Assembly: GCA_002897615.1 (NCBI GenBank) | Contig: BDTX01000013.1 | Location: 1 to 33,431 of the forward strand | Direction: 5' to 3' | Length of the DNA stretch: 33,431 nt | Origin: a bacterium BMS3Bbin14 | GTDB taxonomy: Bacteria > Desulfobacterota > Desulfobulbia > Desulfobulbales > Desulfobulbaceae | The notes under the pieces: generated by a model | Databases searched by the model: none | What the model was told of the DNA's origin: nothing | The model's input: the letters and a program-made list of their open reading frames with translations, nothing else | Made by a program: the position numbers and the translations under genes | Part shown: positions 14,322-22,367 of the stretch, piece after piece | Layout of the letters: each line of letters starts with the position of its first letter | How positions within the stretch are numbered: the first letter of the stretch is position 1

Positions 14322-15988
14322 CGAAAATGACGAAAACACAGTTCTCCTTTCTGCTGCTGACCCTCTTTGTCGTGCTGTACCTCCTGCCCCTGGGAGCGCG
14401 GCCGCTTTTTGTTCAGGATGAAACCCGCTATGCGGAGGTGCCCCGGGAGATCATTGCCACCGGCGACTGGGTGGTGCCGCACGGCGACGGCCTGCGTTAC
14501 TTTGAGAAACCGGTCATGGGCTACTGGCTCAGCGCTGCGGCGATAATGGCGTTGGGCGAAAACAATTTCGCCGTGCGGCTGCCCTCGGCTCTTTCCTCCG
14601 GCCTCATGGCGCTCATGATCCTGCTGCTGTGCGGCAGCGTAACAAAATGGCGCAACACTATGCCCTGGCTGGCCGCCCTGGTCTTTTTGACCTCCTTTGC
14701 CGTGGCGTCCATCGGCACCTTTGCCGTGCTTGACAATGCGCTCAATCTGTTTTTGACCGGCACCTTGATCTGTTTTTTCCTGGCCACCGAACAGGAACCC
14801 GGCTCCCGCCGTGAACGATTCCTGCTCCTGGCCTCGGGCCTGCTGGTCGGCTGCGCCTTCCTGATCAAAGGCTTTCTGGCCTTTGCGCTGCCGGTCCTCA
14901 CCGTGACCCCGTACCTGCTCAGCCAAGGGCGCTGGCGCGACCTGTTCCGCATGGTCTGGCTGCCGGTGGCGGGGGCCGCCCTGGTCTCTCTGCCCTGGTC
15001 TTTCATGATCCAGGTCCGGGAACCGGACTTCTGGCATTATTTTTTCTGGAACGAGAATGTCCGCCGTTTTCTCTCCGATTCCGCCCAGCACAAGCAGCCT
15101 TTCTGGTATTTCCTGGCCGTGCTGCCGGCCATGTTCCTGCCGTGGATCTTTGTGGCCCCGGCCGCCATCCAGGGGCTCAGGGCCGCAGACCGGGACCATG
15201 AGGACGAACGGCGTCTGTTTCGTTTCTGTCTCTGTTGGTTCCTTTTTCCTTTCCTGTTCTTTTCCGCCTCCAGCGGCAAACTGATCACCTATATCCTGCC
15301 CTGTTTCCCGCCGTTGGCTATCCTGACTGCAATGGGGCTGATCCGGGTATTTGACCGGCCGTCGATCCGGGGGCTGCAACGGGGGATGCTGGTGACGGTA
15401 CTGGCGGCCGGACTTGGCGCCCTCGGCCTGGCCGCGGTCCAGCTTCTCGGCCCGGTCCATCTCCGGGCGTTCAGCCGGTCATGGAAATGGCTGCTGCTGG
15501 TCAGCGGCCTGGTTACCATGGCCCTGGTCACCCTGGCCGCCCTCCGCTGCCGGGAGAAGACCCGGAAGCTCTTTCTTTTCGGCCTGGCGCCGGCCGCCCT
15601 GCTGCTGATCGCCCATTTCGCCATCCCTGCTCCGGCCCTGGAGATGAAGGCCCCGGCAGCGCTGCTCGAACGGCACGTCACGGATATCCGTCCCGACACC
15701 CTTATCCTTTCCGGCAATGAAGTGGCGCTGGCGGTATGCTGGTATTTTAAGCGGGATGACGTTTTTCTGGTGGAAAGGGCCGGAGAGCTGCAATACGGAC
15801 TAAGTTATACCGAGGCCCGGCCCCGGCTGCTCAGTCCGCTCGAGGCCGGAGAGTTCATCCGCAAACATCCCGGCCGGGTCGTCCTGGTTGCCGGGCACAA
15901 GGAGTATGCCCGCTGGCGGCCGTTCCTGCCGCAACCCGTGTCGGTCGACAGCAGCGGCGCCAGGGGATATCTTTTCGTCCGCTATTGA
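14318..15988 (+). CDS. arnT: Lipid A aminoarabinose transferase ArnT
   Basis: An integral inner-membrane GT83 (PMT-like) glycosyltransferase of 556 residues, close to the 550 of the enterobacterial enzyme. It transfers L-Ara4N from undecaprenyl phosphate to lipid A phosphates on the periplasmic side, lowering the negative charge and the binding of polymyxin-type peptides. The first helix is followed by the periplasmic loop FVQDETRYAEVPREI, which carries the essential acidic residues, then GLRYFEKPVMGYWL. About a dozen hydrophobic segments follow and then a soluble C-terminal domain. Last of the coupled arn genes. No terminator was seen before the next gene. Confidence 0.95.
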   Translation: MTKMTKTQFSFLLLTLFVVLYLLPLGARPLFVQDETRYAEVPREIIATGDWVVPHGDGLRYFEKPVMGYWLSAAAIMALGENNFAVRLPSALSSGLMALMILLLCGSVTKWRNTMPWLAALVFLTSFAVASIGTFAVLDNALNLFLTGTLICFFLATEQEPGSRRERFLLLASGLLVGCAFLIKGFLAFALPVLTVTPYLLSQGRWRDLFRMVWLPVAGAALVSLPWSFMIQVREPDFWHYFFWNENVRRFLSDSAQHKQPFWYFLAVLPAMFLPWIFVAPAAIQGLRAADRDHEDERRLFRFCLCWFLFPFLFFSASSGKLITYILPCFPPLAILTAMGLIRVFDRPSIRGLQRGMLVTVLAAGLGALGLAAVQLLGPVHLRAFSRSWKWLLLVSGLVTMALVTLAALRCREKTRKLFLFGLAPAALLLIAHFAIPAPALEMKAPAALLERHVTDIRPDTLILSGNEVALAVCWYFKRDDVFLVERAGELQYGLSYTEARPRLLSPLEAGEFIRKHPGRVVLVAGHKEYARWRPFLPQPVSVDSSGARGYLFVRY

Positions 15989-16139
15989 GGAAAGTTCGGG
16001 GAAAGAGGCGCCGTTCCCGGGCGCCCGGCAGGGCGGCGCGGTGAAGATCAGGAAATGTATTTATTTGACATATGATACAACAAATTCTACATGTTGCATG
16101 GAGTGTAATCTCAAGGCGTCATGGATTCAGGAGGTATAT

Positions 16140-16571
16140 ATGAAAGCTGTGACCTATAGTCTGCATCGCCGTTTTGTTGGCTTGGTGGATTTTATCTCAT
16201 TTTGTTATCGTCTGCTTTGCTCTGTCCGCACTGGCTGTGCTAACTCCAGGGTTGGGCTGCACTTTATCGGCAAGGCGCGTCGTTTATTGCTCGTACATTA
16301 CCGCAAGGATTATGTCAGGCGCCAGCTTTCCGAGCGCCAGGGGGCCTGTCGGCAATGCGGTATCTGTTGCAATCTCCTCTTTACCTGCCCCATGTTGACC
16401 AATGAAGGACGCTGCCTGGCTTATGGCACCTGCCGGCCGCAGGCCTGCAAGGTTTTTCCCGTTGATCAACGGGATGTAGAAGAGGTCCGCCTGGCCGGAG
16501 GTCAATGCGGTTATTGCTTTAAGGAGCAGGAGCAGGAGCAGGAGCAGAGGCAGGAGCTTGGCGGCGGCTGA
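16140..16571 (+). CDS. YkgJ-like Cys-cluster protein
   Basis: A 143-residue protein with the C70-x2-C73-x2-C76-C77 cluster (CRQCGICC) followed by C83, C92, C98, C103 and a final GQCGYC (C123, C126). This is the pattern of the YkgJ family, thought to chelate zinc or an iron cluster. The N-terminal 60 residues are basic and partly hydrophobic. The frame is open from 15888, overlapping arnT. However, AGGAGG seven bases before the ATG at 16140 strongly supports this start. The C-terminal tail KEQEQEQEQRQE comes from a hexanucleotide tandem repeat. Function in the arn locus is unknown; it lies 151 bases after arnT and may be separately expressed. Confidence 0.78.
   Translation: MKAVTYSLHRRFVGLVDFISFCYRLLCSVRTGCANSRVGLHFIGKARRLLLVHYRKDYVRRQLSERQGACRQCGICCNLLFTCPMLTNEGRCLAYGTCRPQACKVFPVDQRDVEEVRLAGGQCGYCFKEQEQEQEQRQELGGG
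16523..16546 (+). repeat. Hexanucleotide tandem repeat GGAGCA x4
   Basis: Four perfect GGAGCA units, followed by an imperfect extension, encode the Glu-Gln-rich tail of the Cys-cluster protein. Unit loss or gain keeps the reading frame and changes the tail length by two residues. Confidence 0.8.
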
Positions 16572-16602
16572 TCACTCTTTTGGGCCTTGACCGCCCGGCG
16601 GT

Positions 16603-17991
16603 TCAGCGGTTTTTTCGCCAATTCGGATGGGTGATGCCTAGTTTCTTGATTTTGTAGTTCAGTGACCGTGGGCTGATGCCCAGGCGTTTGGCCGCCCTTT
16701 TCTGGACCCAGAGGCTGTCGTTCAGGGCCTTAAGGATCAAATCTTTTTCATGCGCCTTCAGGGGCTCGCAGGCGGCGGCGGATATGGCCGGGGTATGAAA
16801 TCTGGGGATGGCGATGCTTTCCGGCTGGATATGATCGCTTTCTTCAAGGATAACCGCCCGTTCAATGGTGTTAGTTAGCTGGCGGATATTCCCGGGCCAG
16901 TTGTAAGCCTTGATGATCTCCATGGCCGTTGGCGAAAACTCGTTGATTTTCTTTTTCAGCGAGGTACAGGCCTTCTGCAGCATAACCTTCGCCAGGGGCT
17001 CGATGCACTCGGGTCTTTCCCTGAGAGGGGGAAGATGGATCGGCAGCACATTGATCCGGTAGAAAAGATCTTCGCGAAATTTTCCCCGGGCAATCTGTTT
17101 ATCAAGGTCCTTGTTAGTGGCGACAATAACCCGGATATCCACCTGGATAGTCTTGTTGCCGCCAACCCGTTCAAACGATTTCTCCTCCAGGACCCGGAGC
17201 AGCTTGGTCTGTATTTCCAGGCTGATCTCGCCGATTTCGTCGAGAAAGATAGTGCCGCCGTTGGCCTGCTCAAAGCGACCGATACGTTGCTTTACCGCCC
17301 CGGTAAACGAGCCTTTTTCATGGCCGAACAACTCGCTTTCAAGTAAGGTCTCCGGGATATTGGCACAGTTGATTTTGATAAAAGGCTTGTCGCGGCGATG
17401 GCTGTTATAGTGAATTGAGCCGGAGAGAAAACTCTTGCCGGTGCCGGTGTCACCGGTCATGAGAATGGTGGAGTCGGTTTCGGCAAATTTTTTCAAACTG
17501 TTGATTATTGTTTTAAATGCCGGGGTTTCGGCAACGACCATGCTGAAATCATAGACGATATCCTGTCTGCCGCGCAGGTAGTCGATCTCGTTTCGCAGCC
17601 CTCGATGATTAATGGCTTTCTGGACGGCAAGCTGGATTCTGGCCGGAGAAAAGGGCTTGACGATAAAGTCGTGAGCCCCCCGCCTGATAGCCTGGACAAT
17701 GAAATCGGCCTTTTCCGTTTCACTGGTGATGATGATCGGGGTATACGGATTCTGCTGGTGGGTCTGTTCCAGCAGGTCAAAGGCATCGTTTTTGTCCGCC
17801 GTGACGCTTATAACAATGACGTCATAGTGATTTTTGTTGAGTTCCCGCTGAAACGATCTGGGGTCGCCGACAATGATGACTTTTGTGTTATCCGCCAGGG
17901 CAGCGCCAAAGTCTTCGCGATGTTCATAAGAGCAGTCGTAGGCCAATAGCGAATAGGTGGACGAAGTCATGGATGGCTTATTTGTTCCCAT
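16603..17991 (-). CDS. NtrC-family sigma-54-dependent activator with degenerate receiver
   Basis: A 462-residue activator. An N-terminal receiver-like domain spans about residues 12-130, an AAA+ domain about 145-385, and a Fis-type helix-turn-helix lies at the end (VQKRAAKRLGISPRSLNYKIKKLGI). The AAA+ domain has Walker A GDTGTGKS, the GSFTGA loop that contacts sigma-54, Walker B GGTIFLDEIGEI and an arginine-finger region FREDLFYRINVLPIHLPPLRER. In the receiver the strand that should end in the phospho-acceptor Asp reads YDVIVIS, so Ser62 replaces it. The acidic pair is also reduced (AYDCS), while the signalling Lys (VKPFSP) remains. It is therefore probably not controlled by ordinary phosphorylation. 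Transcribed divergently from tadA; no kinase gene is adjacent. Targets unknown. Confidence 0.9.
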   Translation of the reverse strand: MGTNKPSMTSSTYSLLAYDCSYEHREDFGAALADNTKVIIVGDPRSFQRELNKNHYDVIVISVTADKNDAFDLLEQTHQQNPYTPIIITSETEKADFIVQAIRRGAHDFIVKPFSPARIQLAVQKAINHRGLRNEIDYLRGRQDIVYDFSMVVAETPAFKTIINSLKKFAETDSTILMTGDTGTGKSFLSGSIHYNSHRRDKPFIKINCANIPETLLESELFGHEKGSFTGAVKQRIGRFEQANGGTIFLDEIGEISLEIQTKLLRVLEEKSFERVGGNKTIQVDIRVIVATNKDLDKQIARGKFREDLFYRINVLPIHLPPLRERPECIEPLAKVMLQKACTSLKKKINEFSPTAMEIIKAYNWPGNIRQLTNTIERAVILEESDHIQPESIAIPRFHTPAISAAACEPLKAHEKDLILKALNDSLWVQKRAAKRLGISPRSLNYKIKKLGITHPNWRKNR

Positions 17992-18024
17992 TGAATGCCA
18001 GCTTTGTCATCTGTAATATCTATA

Positions 18025-18039
18025 CTATAATAATTATAG
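18025..18039. promoter_or_regulatory. Palindromic divergent -10 region
   Basis: CTATAAT-a-ATTATAG is a perfect 7-bp dyad in the spacer between the sigma-54 activator (minus) and tadA (plus). It holds a TATAAT hexamer on each strand, 34 bases before the activator ATG on one side and about 50 bases before tadA on the other. It may serve as back-to-back promoters or an operator. No strong -35 hexamers were seen. Confidence 0.35.
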
Positions 18040-18088
18040 GGGATTTTCCCTGGAAAGTAAATACGGAAAAAACGGTGAAGGCGATTTT

Positions 18089-18583
18089 GTGCGGAACCGG
18101 TTGCACCGGCTGGAACTGATGTCTACGAAAACAGATGATCTCCGGATGATGGAGCTGGCATTGGGCCAGGCCAGTGATGCCGCCGTCCGGGGTGAGGTGC
18201 CGGTGGGGGCCGTGCTGGTCGACGGCGACGGCCGGCTCCTGGCGACGGCCGGCAATAACTGTATTGGCGCCAGTGACCCGGCCGGACATGCCGAGATGCT
18301 GGTGCTGCGCCAGGCCGCCGGGATACTGGGTAATTACCGTTTGGTCGGCACCACCCTTTATGTCACCCTCGAGCCCTGTGCCATGTGTGCCGCGGCCATG
18401 GTCCATGCGCGCATAGAGCGGCTGGTCTTCGGGGCGGCCGACCCCAAGGCCGGGGCAATAATTTCCCGCTATCGGATCGGCACGGATGGTGTCCTCAATC
18501 ATCGTTTTGTCGTCAGCGGCGGTATTCTTGAGGTCGAGTGCGGCCGGCTGCTCAAAGATTTTTTCCGAAACCGCCGCCGATAG
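18089..18583 (+). CDS. tadA: tRNA-specific adenosine deaminase TadA
   Basis: A zinc-dependent deaminase that converts A34 to inosine in tRNA-Arg(ACG). At 164 residues it has the usual size. The zinc ligands and proton donor are in GHAEMLVLRQA (HAE) and EPCAMCAAAMVHARI (PCxxC). The early MELALGQASDAAVRGEVPVGAVLV matches the family. I kept the GTG start at 18089 because GAAGG lies 8 bases upstream. An ATG at 18119 (giving MSTKTDDLRMM) is an alternative with a weaker site. It is followed by a small terminator-like hairpin and then RNA genes. Confidence 0.93.
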   Translation: MRNRLHRLELMSTKTDDLRMMELALGQASDAAVRGEVPVGAVLVDGDGRLLATAGNNCIGASDPAGHAEMLVLRQAAGILGNYRLVGTTLYVTLEPCAMCAAAMVHARIERLVFGAADPKAGAIISRYRIGTDGVLNHRFVVSGGILEVECGRLLKDFFRNRRR

Positions 18584-18665
18584 CCATTTTTCTGTTGTCA
18601 AAAGAAGCCGTACCGGATAGAAAGTGTTTTCGATGTAGAGGAAAAAGGCAGTCGCGTCAGGCTCC

Positions 18666-18691
18666 GGCTCTCTGTCTTCGAGCCTTTTTAT
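18666..18691 (+). terminator. Short rho-independent terminator after tadA
   Basis: GGCTC, a 9-base loop, GAGCC, then TTTTTATTT, just before tRNA-Ser. Confidence 0.5.
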
Positions 18692-18697
18692 TTCCAA

Positions 18698-18783
18698 GGA
18701 GAGGTGACCGAGTGGCTTAAGGTGCACGCCTGGAACGCGTGTGTACGCAAGTACCGTGAGTTCGAATCTCACCCTCTCCGCCA
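18698..18783 (+). tRNA. tRNA-Ser (anticodon GGA)
   Basis: A class II tRNA with acceptor stem GGAGAGG/CCTCTCC, discriminator G and encoded CCA. The anticodon loop CTGGAAC (GGA at 18732-18734) lies between CACGC and GCGTG. A long variable arm and TTCGAATC T-loop are present. It reads serine codons UCC/UCU. Confidence 0.96.
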
Positions 18784-18800
18784 GCCATTGACTTCGCTTT

Positions 18801-18902
18801 GATAGCCAGGTCCTGCGCAACAAAGAATCACGAACTCCGTCAGGTCCGGGAGGAAGCAGCGGTAGTGAACCTCTTTGTGTGCCGCAGGGGTGCCTGGCTA
18901 TC
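18801..18902 (+). ncRNA. ffs: Signal recognition particle RNA (4.5S, small type)
   Basis: A closed hairpin: GATAGCCAGG (18801-18810) pairs with CCTGGCTATC (18893-18902). The conserved Ffh-binding apical part GTCAGGTCCGGGAGGAAGCAG lies in the middle, followed by a T run. It works with Ffh and FtsY to target nascent membrane proteins. Position between a tRNA and dnaX is common. Confidence 0.95.
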
Positions 18903-18911
18903 TTTTTTTGT

Positions 18912-19022
18912 GGTAACTGTCCAGCTGCACTCCATCTTCGGGCGATCAGGCCGCCTCACATAGCCATACTATGGATTCGTTGGCCTGCTTACCCGAATAT
19001 GGAGCACATCTGAACAGTTACC
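18912..19022. repeat. 111-bp long palindrome between the SRP RNA and dnaX
   Basis: Arms GGTAACTGTCCAGCTGCACT... (18912-18942) and ...GCACATCTGAACAGTTACC (18992-19022) pair over about 31 bases with few mismatches. Inner pairs CAGGCC/GGCCTG and CATAG/CTATG continue the stem. No coding capacity. A piece similar to one arm (CACATCTGAACGGTTATCC) occurs at the recR end, 22000-22018. The shape fits a REP/MITE-type element. Confidence 0.7.
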
Positions 19023-19165
19023 CCGGCCGAGATTATTGAAGTTTCCCGTTTATCCCTGAATAGTTCTTTTTGCGATTGCCGGGGACCACGTTTTGGACTA
19101 ACTTGATTGCAGTTGTTCTCCTGAATCCCTGATATCTGAAACCCTATGACCATTGATTCCTGATT

Positions 19166-21052
19166 GTGTCCTATCTCGTTCTTGCCAGAAAATCACGACC
19201 CCGGACTTTTGATGAGGTCATCGGCCAGCAGGCCGTTGTGCGGACGCTGCAAAATGCACTGTCGCAGAACCGGGTCCCCCATGCCCTGATTTTCAGCGGT
19301 GTACGCGGTGTCGGTAAGACCACGCTGGCCCGGATCATGGCCAAGGCGCTCAACTGCGAGCAGGGGCCCACTGCCACGCCCTGCAACCAGTGCCGTTCCT
19401 GCCGGGAGATCATGTCCGGTGTCAGTGTCGACCTGCACGAGGTGGACGGGGCTTCCAACCGGGGTATCCAGGAGATCCGCGAGATGAAGGAACAGATACG
19501 CTTCATGCCGACCGGGTCCCGTTTTAAAATCATCATTATCGATGAAGTACACATGCTCACCTCCGAGGCCTTCAATGCCCTGCTCAAGACCATCGAGGAG
19601 CCGCCGGAGCATGTCTATTTTATGTTTGCCACCACCGAGATGCACCGGGTGCCGGTGACCATTCTCTCCCGCTGCCAGCGCTACGAGCTTAAACGGGTCG
19701 GCAGCCGGGACCTGACCGCCCATTTCAGCGCGATCGCCGCCAGTGAAAAGGTTGAGATTGAGCCGGCGGCGCTGAACCTGATCGTCAGGGAAGCCCGGGG
19801 CAGCGTCAGGGACGGTCTCAGCCTGCTGGATCAGATTTTTTCCTACTGCGGTGACGCGGTGAGCGCGGACGAGGTGGTGGACGTACTCGGTCTGGTCAGC
19901 CACCGGATCATTGCCGGTCTGGCCTCGTCTCTTCTTGCCGGTGACCTGGCGGCAGCCCTGGGGCAGCTTGACCAGGTCTATACTTACGGTATGGACCTGA
20001 AACGTTTTATCAACGACCTGCTGGCCTGGTTCCGGGACCTGGTCGTCTGCCGGGTCAGCAGCAAACCGGAGCAGCTGCTGGACCTGGCCGAAGAGGAAAT
20101 GGCGGCGCTGCGGGAAACCGCGGCGGCCCATTCGGTCGAGACCCTGTCGTTCATGTTCAATGTATTGATGGAGAGCCTGGAAAAGGCGAGTTTCTCGTCG
20201 CGGCCCCGTTTTGCCCTGGAGTTGGCGTTTATCCGGGCGGTACAGGTCCGGGAGGTCGTTCCGGTTACCGATATCCTGGCCCGGCTTGATGCGGTTGCGG
20301 CCGGTGTTCCTCCTGAGCCGGAAGGTGCAGGCCCGGGAGGCGGGCAGGCCGGCGGCGGCATGGATCGTCCGGCCGCCGCGCCGGTGCGGTCACAAACGGC
20401 CTCTCCGGCCCCGGTGGAATACGGCGGCCAAGCCGGGCGGCCCGCCCCGGTCCGGGCGGCGGTGGCTGCTGTGAAAAAAACAGCACCCTCCGCACCCGTG
20501 CCGGCAGGAGAGGGTCCGGAGAAGCGGCAGGAGGCCAAGGCGGTGGACGGCGGGAAGCGCCGGGATGATGCCGGCGGGACCGGGTCTCTGCAGGTTCACG
20601 AATCGGCCCCCAAGGATGTGCGCCGGCACTGGACCGAATTCGTCAGTTATGTGAAAGACCAAAAAATCTGGATGGCGGCGGCCCTGCAGCGGGCGACAGG
20701 TGTCAGGCGTCAGGATGATGAACTGCTTATCGAGTACAATGATCCGGCCGACTGCAGCCTCTTCAAAAACAGGGAATATATTACGCTGCTGACCGAATTC
20801 GCCCTGGATTTTTTCCAGGAGAATTTCAAGATAAGGTTTCATGTGCCTGATTCCAATGCCTGCGATGTCGACCCTGAAACCGGTGTCAACCCGCAGAAGG
20901 AGCGGCAGGCCCTGGCCAATGATTCCCTGGTGTTGGCCGCGGTGGACATTTTTGCCGGCGAGGTGGGGCATGTCAGGGTCGGGCCGCGTTTTCGCCGGGC
21001 CACGCCGCCGGCAAAAACGGGCGAAGGACCCGGGCCGGCAGCCGGTGCTTAA
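19166..21052 (+). CDS. dnaX: DNA polymerase III subunit tau/gamma DnaX
   Basis: The clamp-loader ATPase of 628 residues. The AAA+ core has Walker A GVRGVGKT (45-52), a four-Cys zinc module (C64, C73, C76, C79), Walker B IIIDEVHML and sensor/arginine-finger segments HVYFMFATTEMHRVPVTILSRCQRY. Domain III follows, then a Pro/Ala/Gly-rich linker (about residues 375-480) and a tau-type C-terminal domain (VRRHWTEFVSYVKDQKIWMAAALQ). The start is GTG at 19166 (SYLVLARKSRP is the normal opening). A run of seven A residues at 20474-20480 in the linker could allow slippage to a short, gamma-like product. First gene of dnaX-ybaB-recR. Confidence 0.96.
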   Translation: MSYLVLARKSRPRTFDEVIGQQAVVRTLQNALSQNRVPHALIFSGVRGVGKTTLARIMAKALNCEQGPTATPCNQCRSCREIMSGVSVDLHEVDGASNRGIQEIREMKEQIRFMPTGSRFKIIIIDEVHMLTSEAFNALLKTIEEPPEHVYFMFATTEMHRVPVTILSRCQRYELKRVGSRDLTAHFSAIAASEKVEIEPAALNLIVREARGSVRDGLSLLDQIFSYCGDAVSADEVVDVLGLVSHRIIAGLASSLLAGDLAAALGQLDQVYTYGMDLKRFINDLLAWFRDLVVCRVSSKPEQLLDLAEEEMAALRETAAAHSVETLSFMFNVLMESLEKASFSSRPRFALELAFIRAVQVREVVPVTDILARLDAVAAGVPPEPEGAGPGGGQAGGGMDRPAAAPVRSQTASPAPVEYGGQAGRPAPVRAAVAAVKKTAPSAPVPAGEGPEKRQEAKAVDGGKRRDDAGGTGSLQVHESAPKDVRRHWTEFVSYVKDQKIWMAAALQRATGVRRQDDELLIEYNDPADCSLFKNREYITLLTEFALDFFQENFKIRFHVPDSNACDVDPETGVNPQKERQALANDSLVLAAVDIFAGEVGHVRVGPRFRRATPPAKTGEGPGPAAGA

Positions 21053-21081
21053 GACGCATTTTTTAGTGAGGTGAAACCGTT

Positions 21082-21390
21082 ATGGATATGGAAGACTTGA
21101 TGAAACACGCCCGGCAGTTCCAGGACAAACTGGCCCAGGTCCAGGAGGAACTGGCGGCAAGAATGGTCACCGGTACGGCCGGTGGCGGCATGGTCACGGT
21201 CACGGTCAATGGCCGCGGTGAACTGGTCGGTCTTGCTATTGAGCCCGAAGTGATCAATCCCGATGACCGGCAGATGCTGCAGGATCTGGTGATCGCGGCA
21301 GTGAATGACGGCCTGCGCAAGGCCAAGGACCTGGGCCGGAACGAGATGAGCAAGCTGACCGGCGGCATGACCATTCCCGGCCTGTTCTGA
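21082..21390 (+). CDS. ybaB: YbaB/EbfC family nucleoid-associated protein
   Basis: A 102-residue DNA-binding protein that forms dimers and probably organises the nucleoid. It opens with MDMEDLMKHARQFQDKLAQVQ, followed by the tweezers-like core GTAGGGMVTVTVNGRGELVG and DLVIAAVNDGLRKAKDL. GAGGTG precedes the ATG. Lies 29 bases after dnaX and 9 before recR, the usual three-gene order that links replication and repair functions. Confidence 0.95.
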   Translation: MDMEDLMKHARQFQDKLAQVQEELAARMVTGTAGGGMVTVTVNGRGELVGLAIEPEVINPDDRQMLQDLVIAAVNDGLRKAKDLGRNEMSKLTGGMTIPGLF

Positions 21391-21399
21391 TCGCTTGTC

Positions 21400-22008
21400 A
21401 TGCAGATCGTTCCCCCGGCGCTTGAGCGGCTTATTGCCGATTTGACCAGGCTTCCCGGTATCGGCCGGAAAACGGCCACCCGGCTGGCCCTGTATATTTT
21501 ACGGCGGCCGGCGGCCGAGGCGCTGAGCCTGGCCGAGGATCTCGCCTCCCTGCACGCTTCCATTCGCATGTGCGGCCGGTGTTTTGCCTTTTCGGAAACC
21601 GATCCCTGTTCTATCTGCAGCGATGCGCGGCGGGACGATCGGCTGGTCTGCGTGGTTGAGGAGCCCGGCGACCTGATGGCCATAGAGAAAACCGCGGCTT
21701 TCCGGGGGGTCTATCATATCCTGCACGGCGTGCTGTCCCCCATGGACGGCATCGGGCCGGAAGAATTGAAAATTAAAGAACTCTTGGACCGGATAAAGGA
21801 GCAGGATACCGCCGAGATCCTGATTGCCACCAGTTCAACCGTGCCGGGCGAGGCGACGGCATCGTTTCTCATGGATCAGCTCCGCCGGTTTCCCGTCAGG
21901 GTCAGCCGCCTGGCCTGCGGTATCCCCATGGGCATGGATATAAAGTATGCCGATGAGCACACCCTTGCCCGGGCTATTGAAAGCAGGCAGAATATAGATC
22001 ACATCTGA
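21400..22008 (+). CDS. recR: Recombination mediator RecR
   Basis: A 202-residue protein that works with RecF/RecO to load RecA at gaps. A helix-hairpin-helix lies near the start (LTRLPGIGRKTATRLALYIL). A Cys4 zinc finger CGRCFAFSETDPCSIC follows, then a Toprim domain beginning VCVVEEPGDLMAIEKT, and a Walker-like C-terminal segment RLACGIPMGMDIKYAD. Its end coincides with a piece resembling one arm of the palindrome at 18912-19022. Confidence 0.96.
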   Translation: MQIVPPALERLIADLTRLPGIGRKTATRLALYILRRPAAEALSLAEDLASLHASIRMCGRCFAFSETDPCSICSDARRDDRLVCVVEEPGDLMAIEKTAAFRGVYHILHGVLSPMDGIGPEELKIKELLDRIKEQDTAEILIATSSTVPGEATASFLMDQLRRFPVRVSRLACGIPMGMDIKYADEHTLARAIESRQNIDHI

Positions 22009-22285
22009 ACGGTTATCCGCGGTTATGGTAATTTTTCGTTTGTGCTTGAATCGTTATGAGAGATGAATGGCTGCGGCCGGGGCCGCCGTAAAAAGGCGTT
22101 GGTGCGGCCGGCAATTCCCTTATTTTTCTTGACAGTGAGCCTGTTTGCTGGTATTTGACTTGAGTTTTTCCGGAATTCGATTTACTTTATTTTCTTGTAA
22201 CTTTTACGGCAGGAGTTGACAACATTGATTCTATACCGAACCGTTGCAGTTTTTTGCATGCTTGAGTGAAGATAATATCCGAAGA
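22009..22285 (+). other. Intergenic region recR to tRNA-Val, with possible promoter
   Basis: No gene seen. TTGACA (22129-22134), 17 bases, then TATTTG (22152-22157) is a fair sigma-70-type promoter candidate. GATAAT (22271-22276) lies 10 bases before the tRNA and may be its -10. The first bases carry a fragment resembling one arm of the palindrome at 18912-19022. Confidence 0.35.
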
Positions 22286-22360
22286 AGGCGCGTAGCTCAG
22301 TGGGAGAGCGCTACCCTGACGCGGTAGAAGTCGGCGGTTCGAAACCGCCCGCGCCTACCA
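22286..22360 (+). tRNA. tRNA-Val (anticodon GAC)
   Basis: Acceptor stem AGGCGCG/CGCGCCT, discriminator A, encoded CCA. The anticodon stem CTACC/GGTAG encloses CTGACGC with GAC at 22318-22320. The T-arm is GGCGGTTCGAAACCGCC. It reads GUC/GUU codons. Confidence 0.95.
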
Positions 22361-22367
22361 AGAACCC

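Noticed and set aside
14159..15460. 433-codon frame antisense to arnT
   Set aside because: Low-complexity Gln/Gly/Arg-rich shadow of a GC-rich gene; arnT is unambiguous on the other strand.
18020..18823. 267-codon minus frame over tadA and tRNA-Ser
   Set aside because: It crosses a tRNA gene and opposes a clear tadA; no family resemblance.
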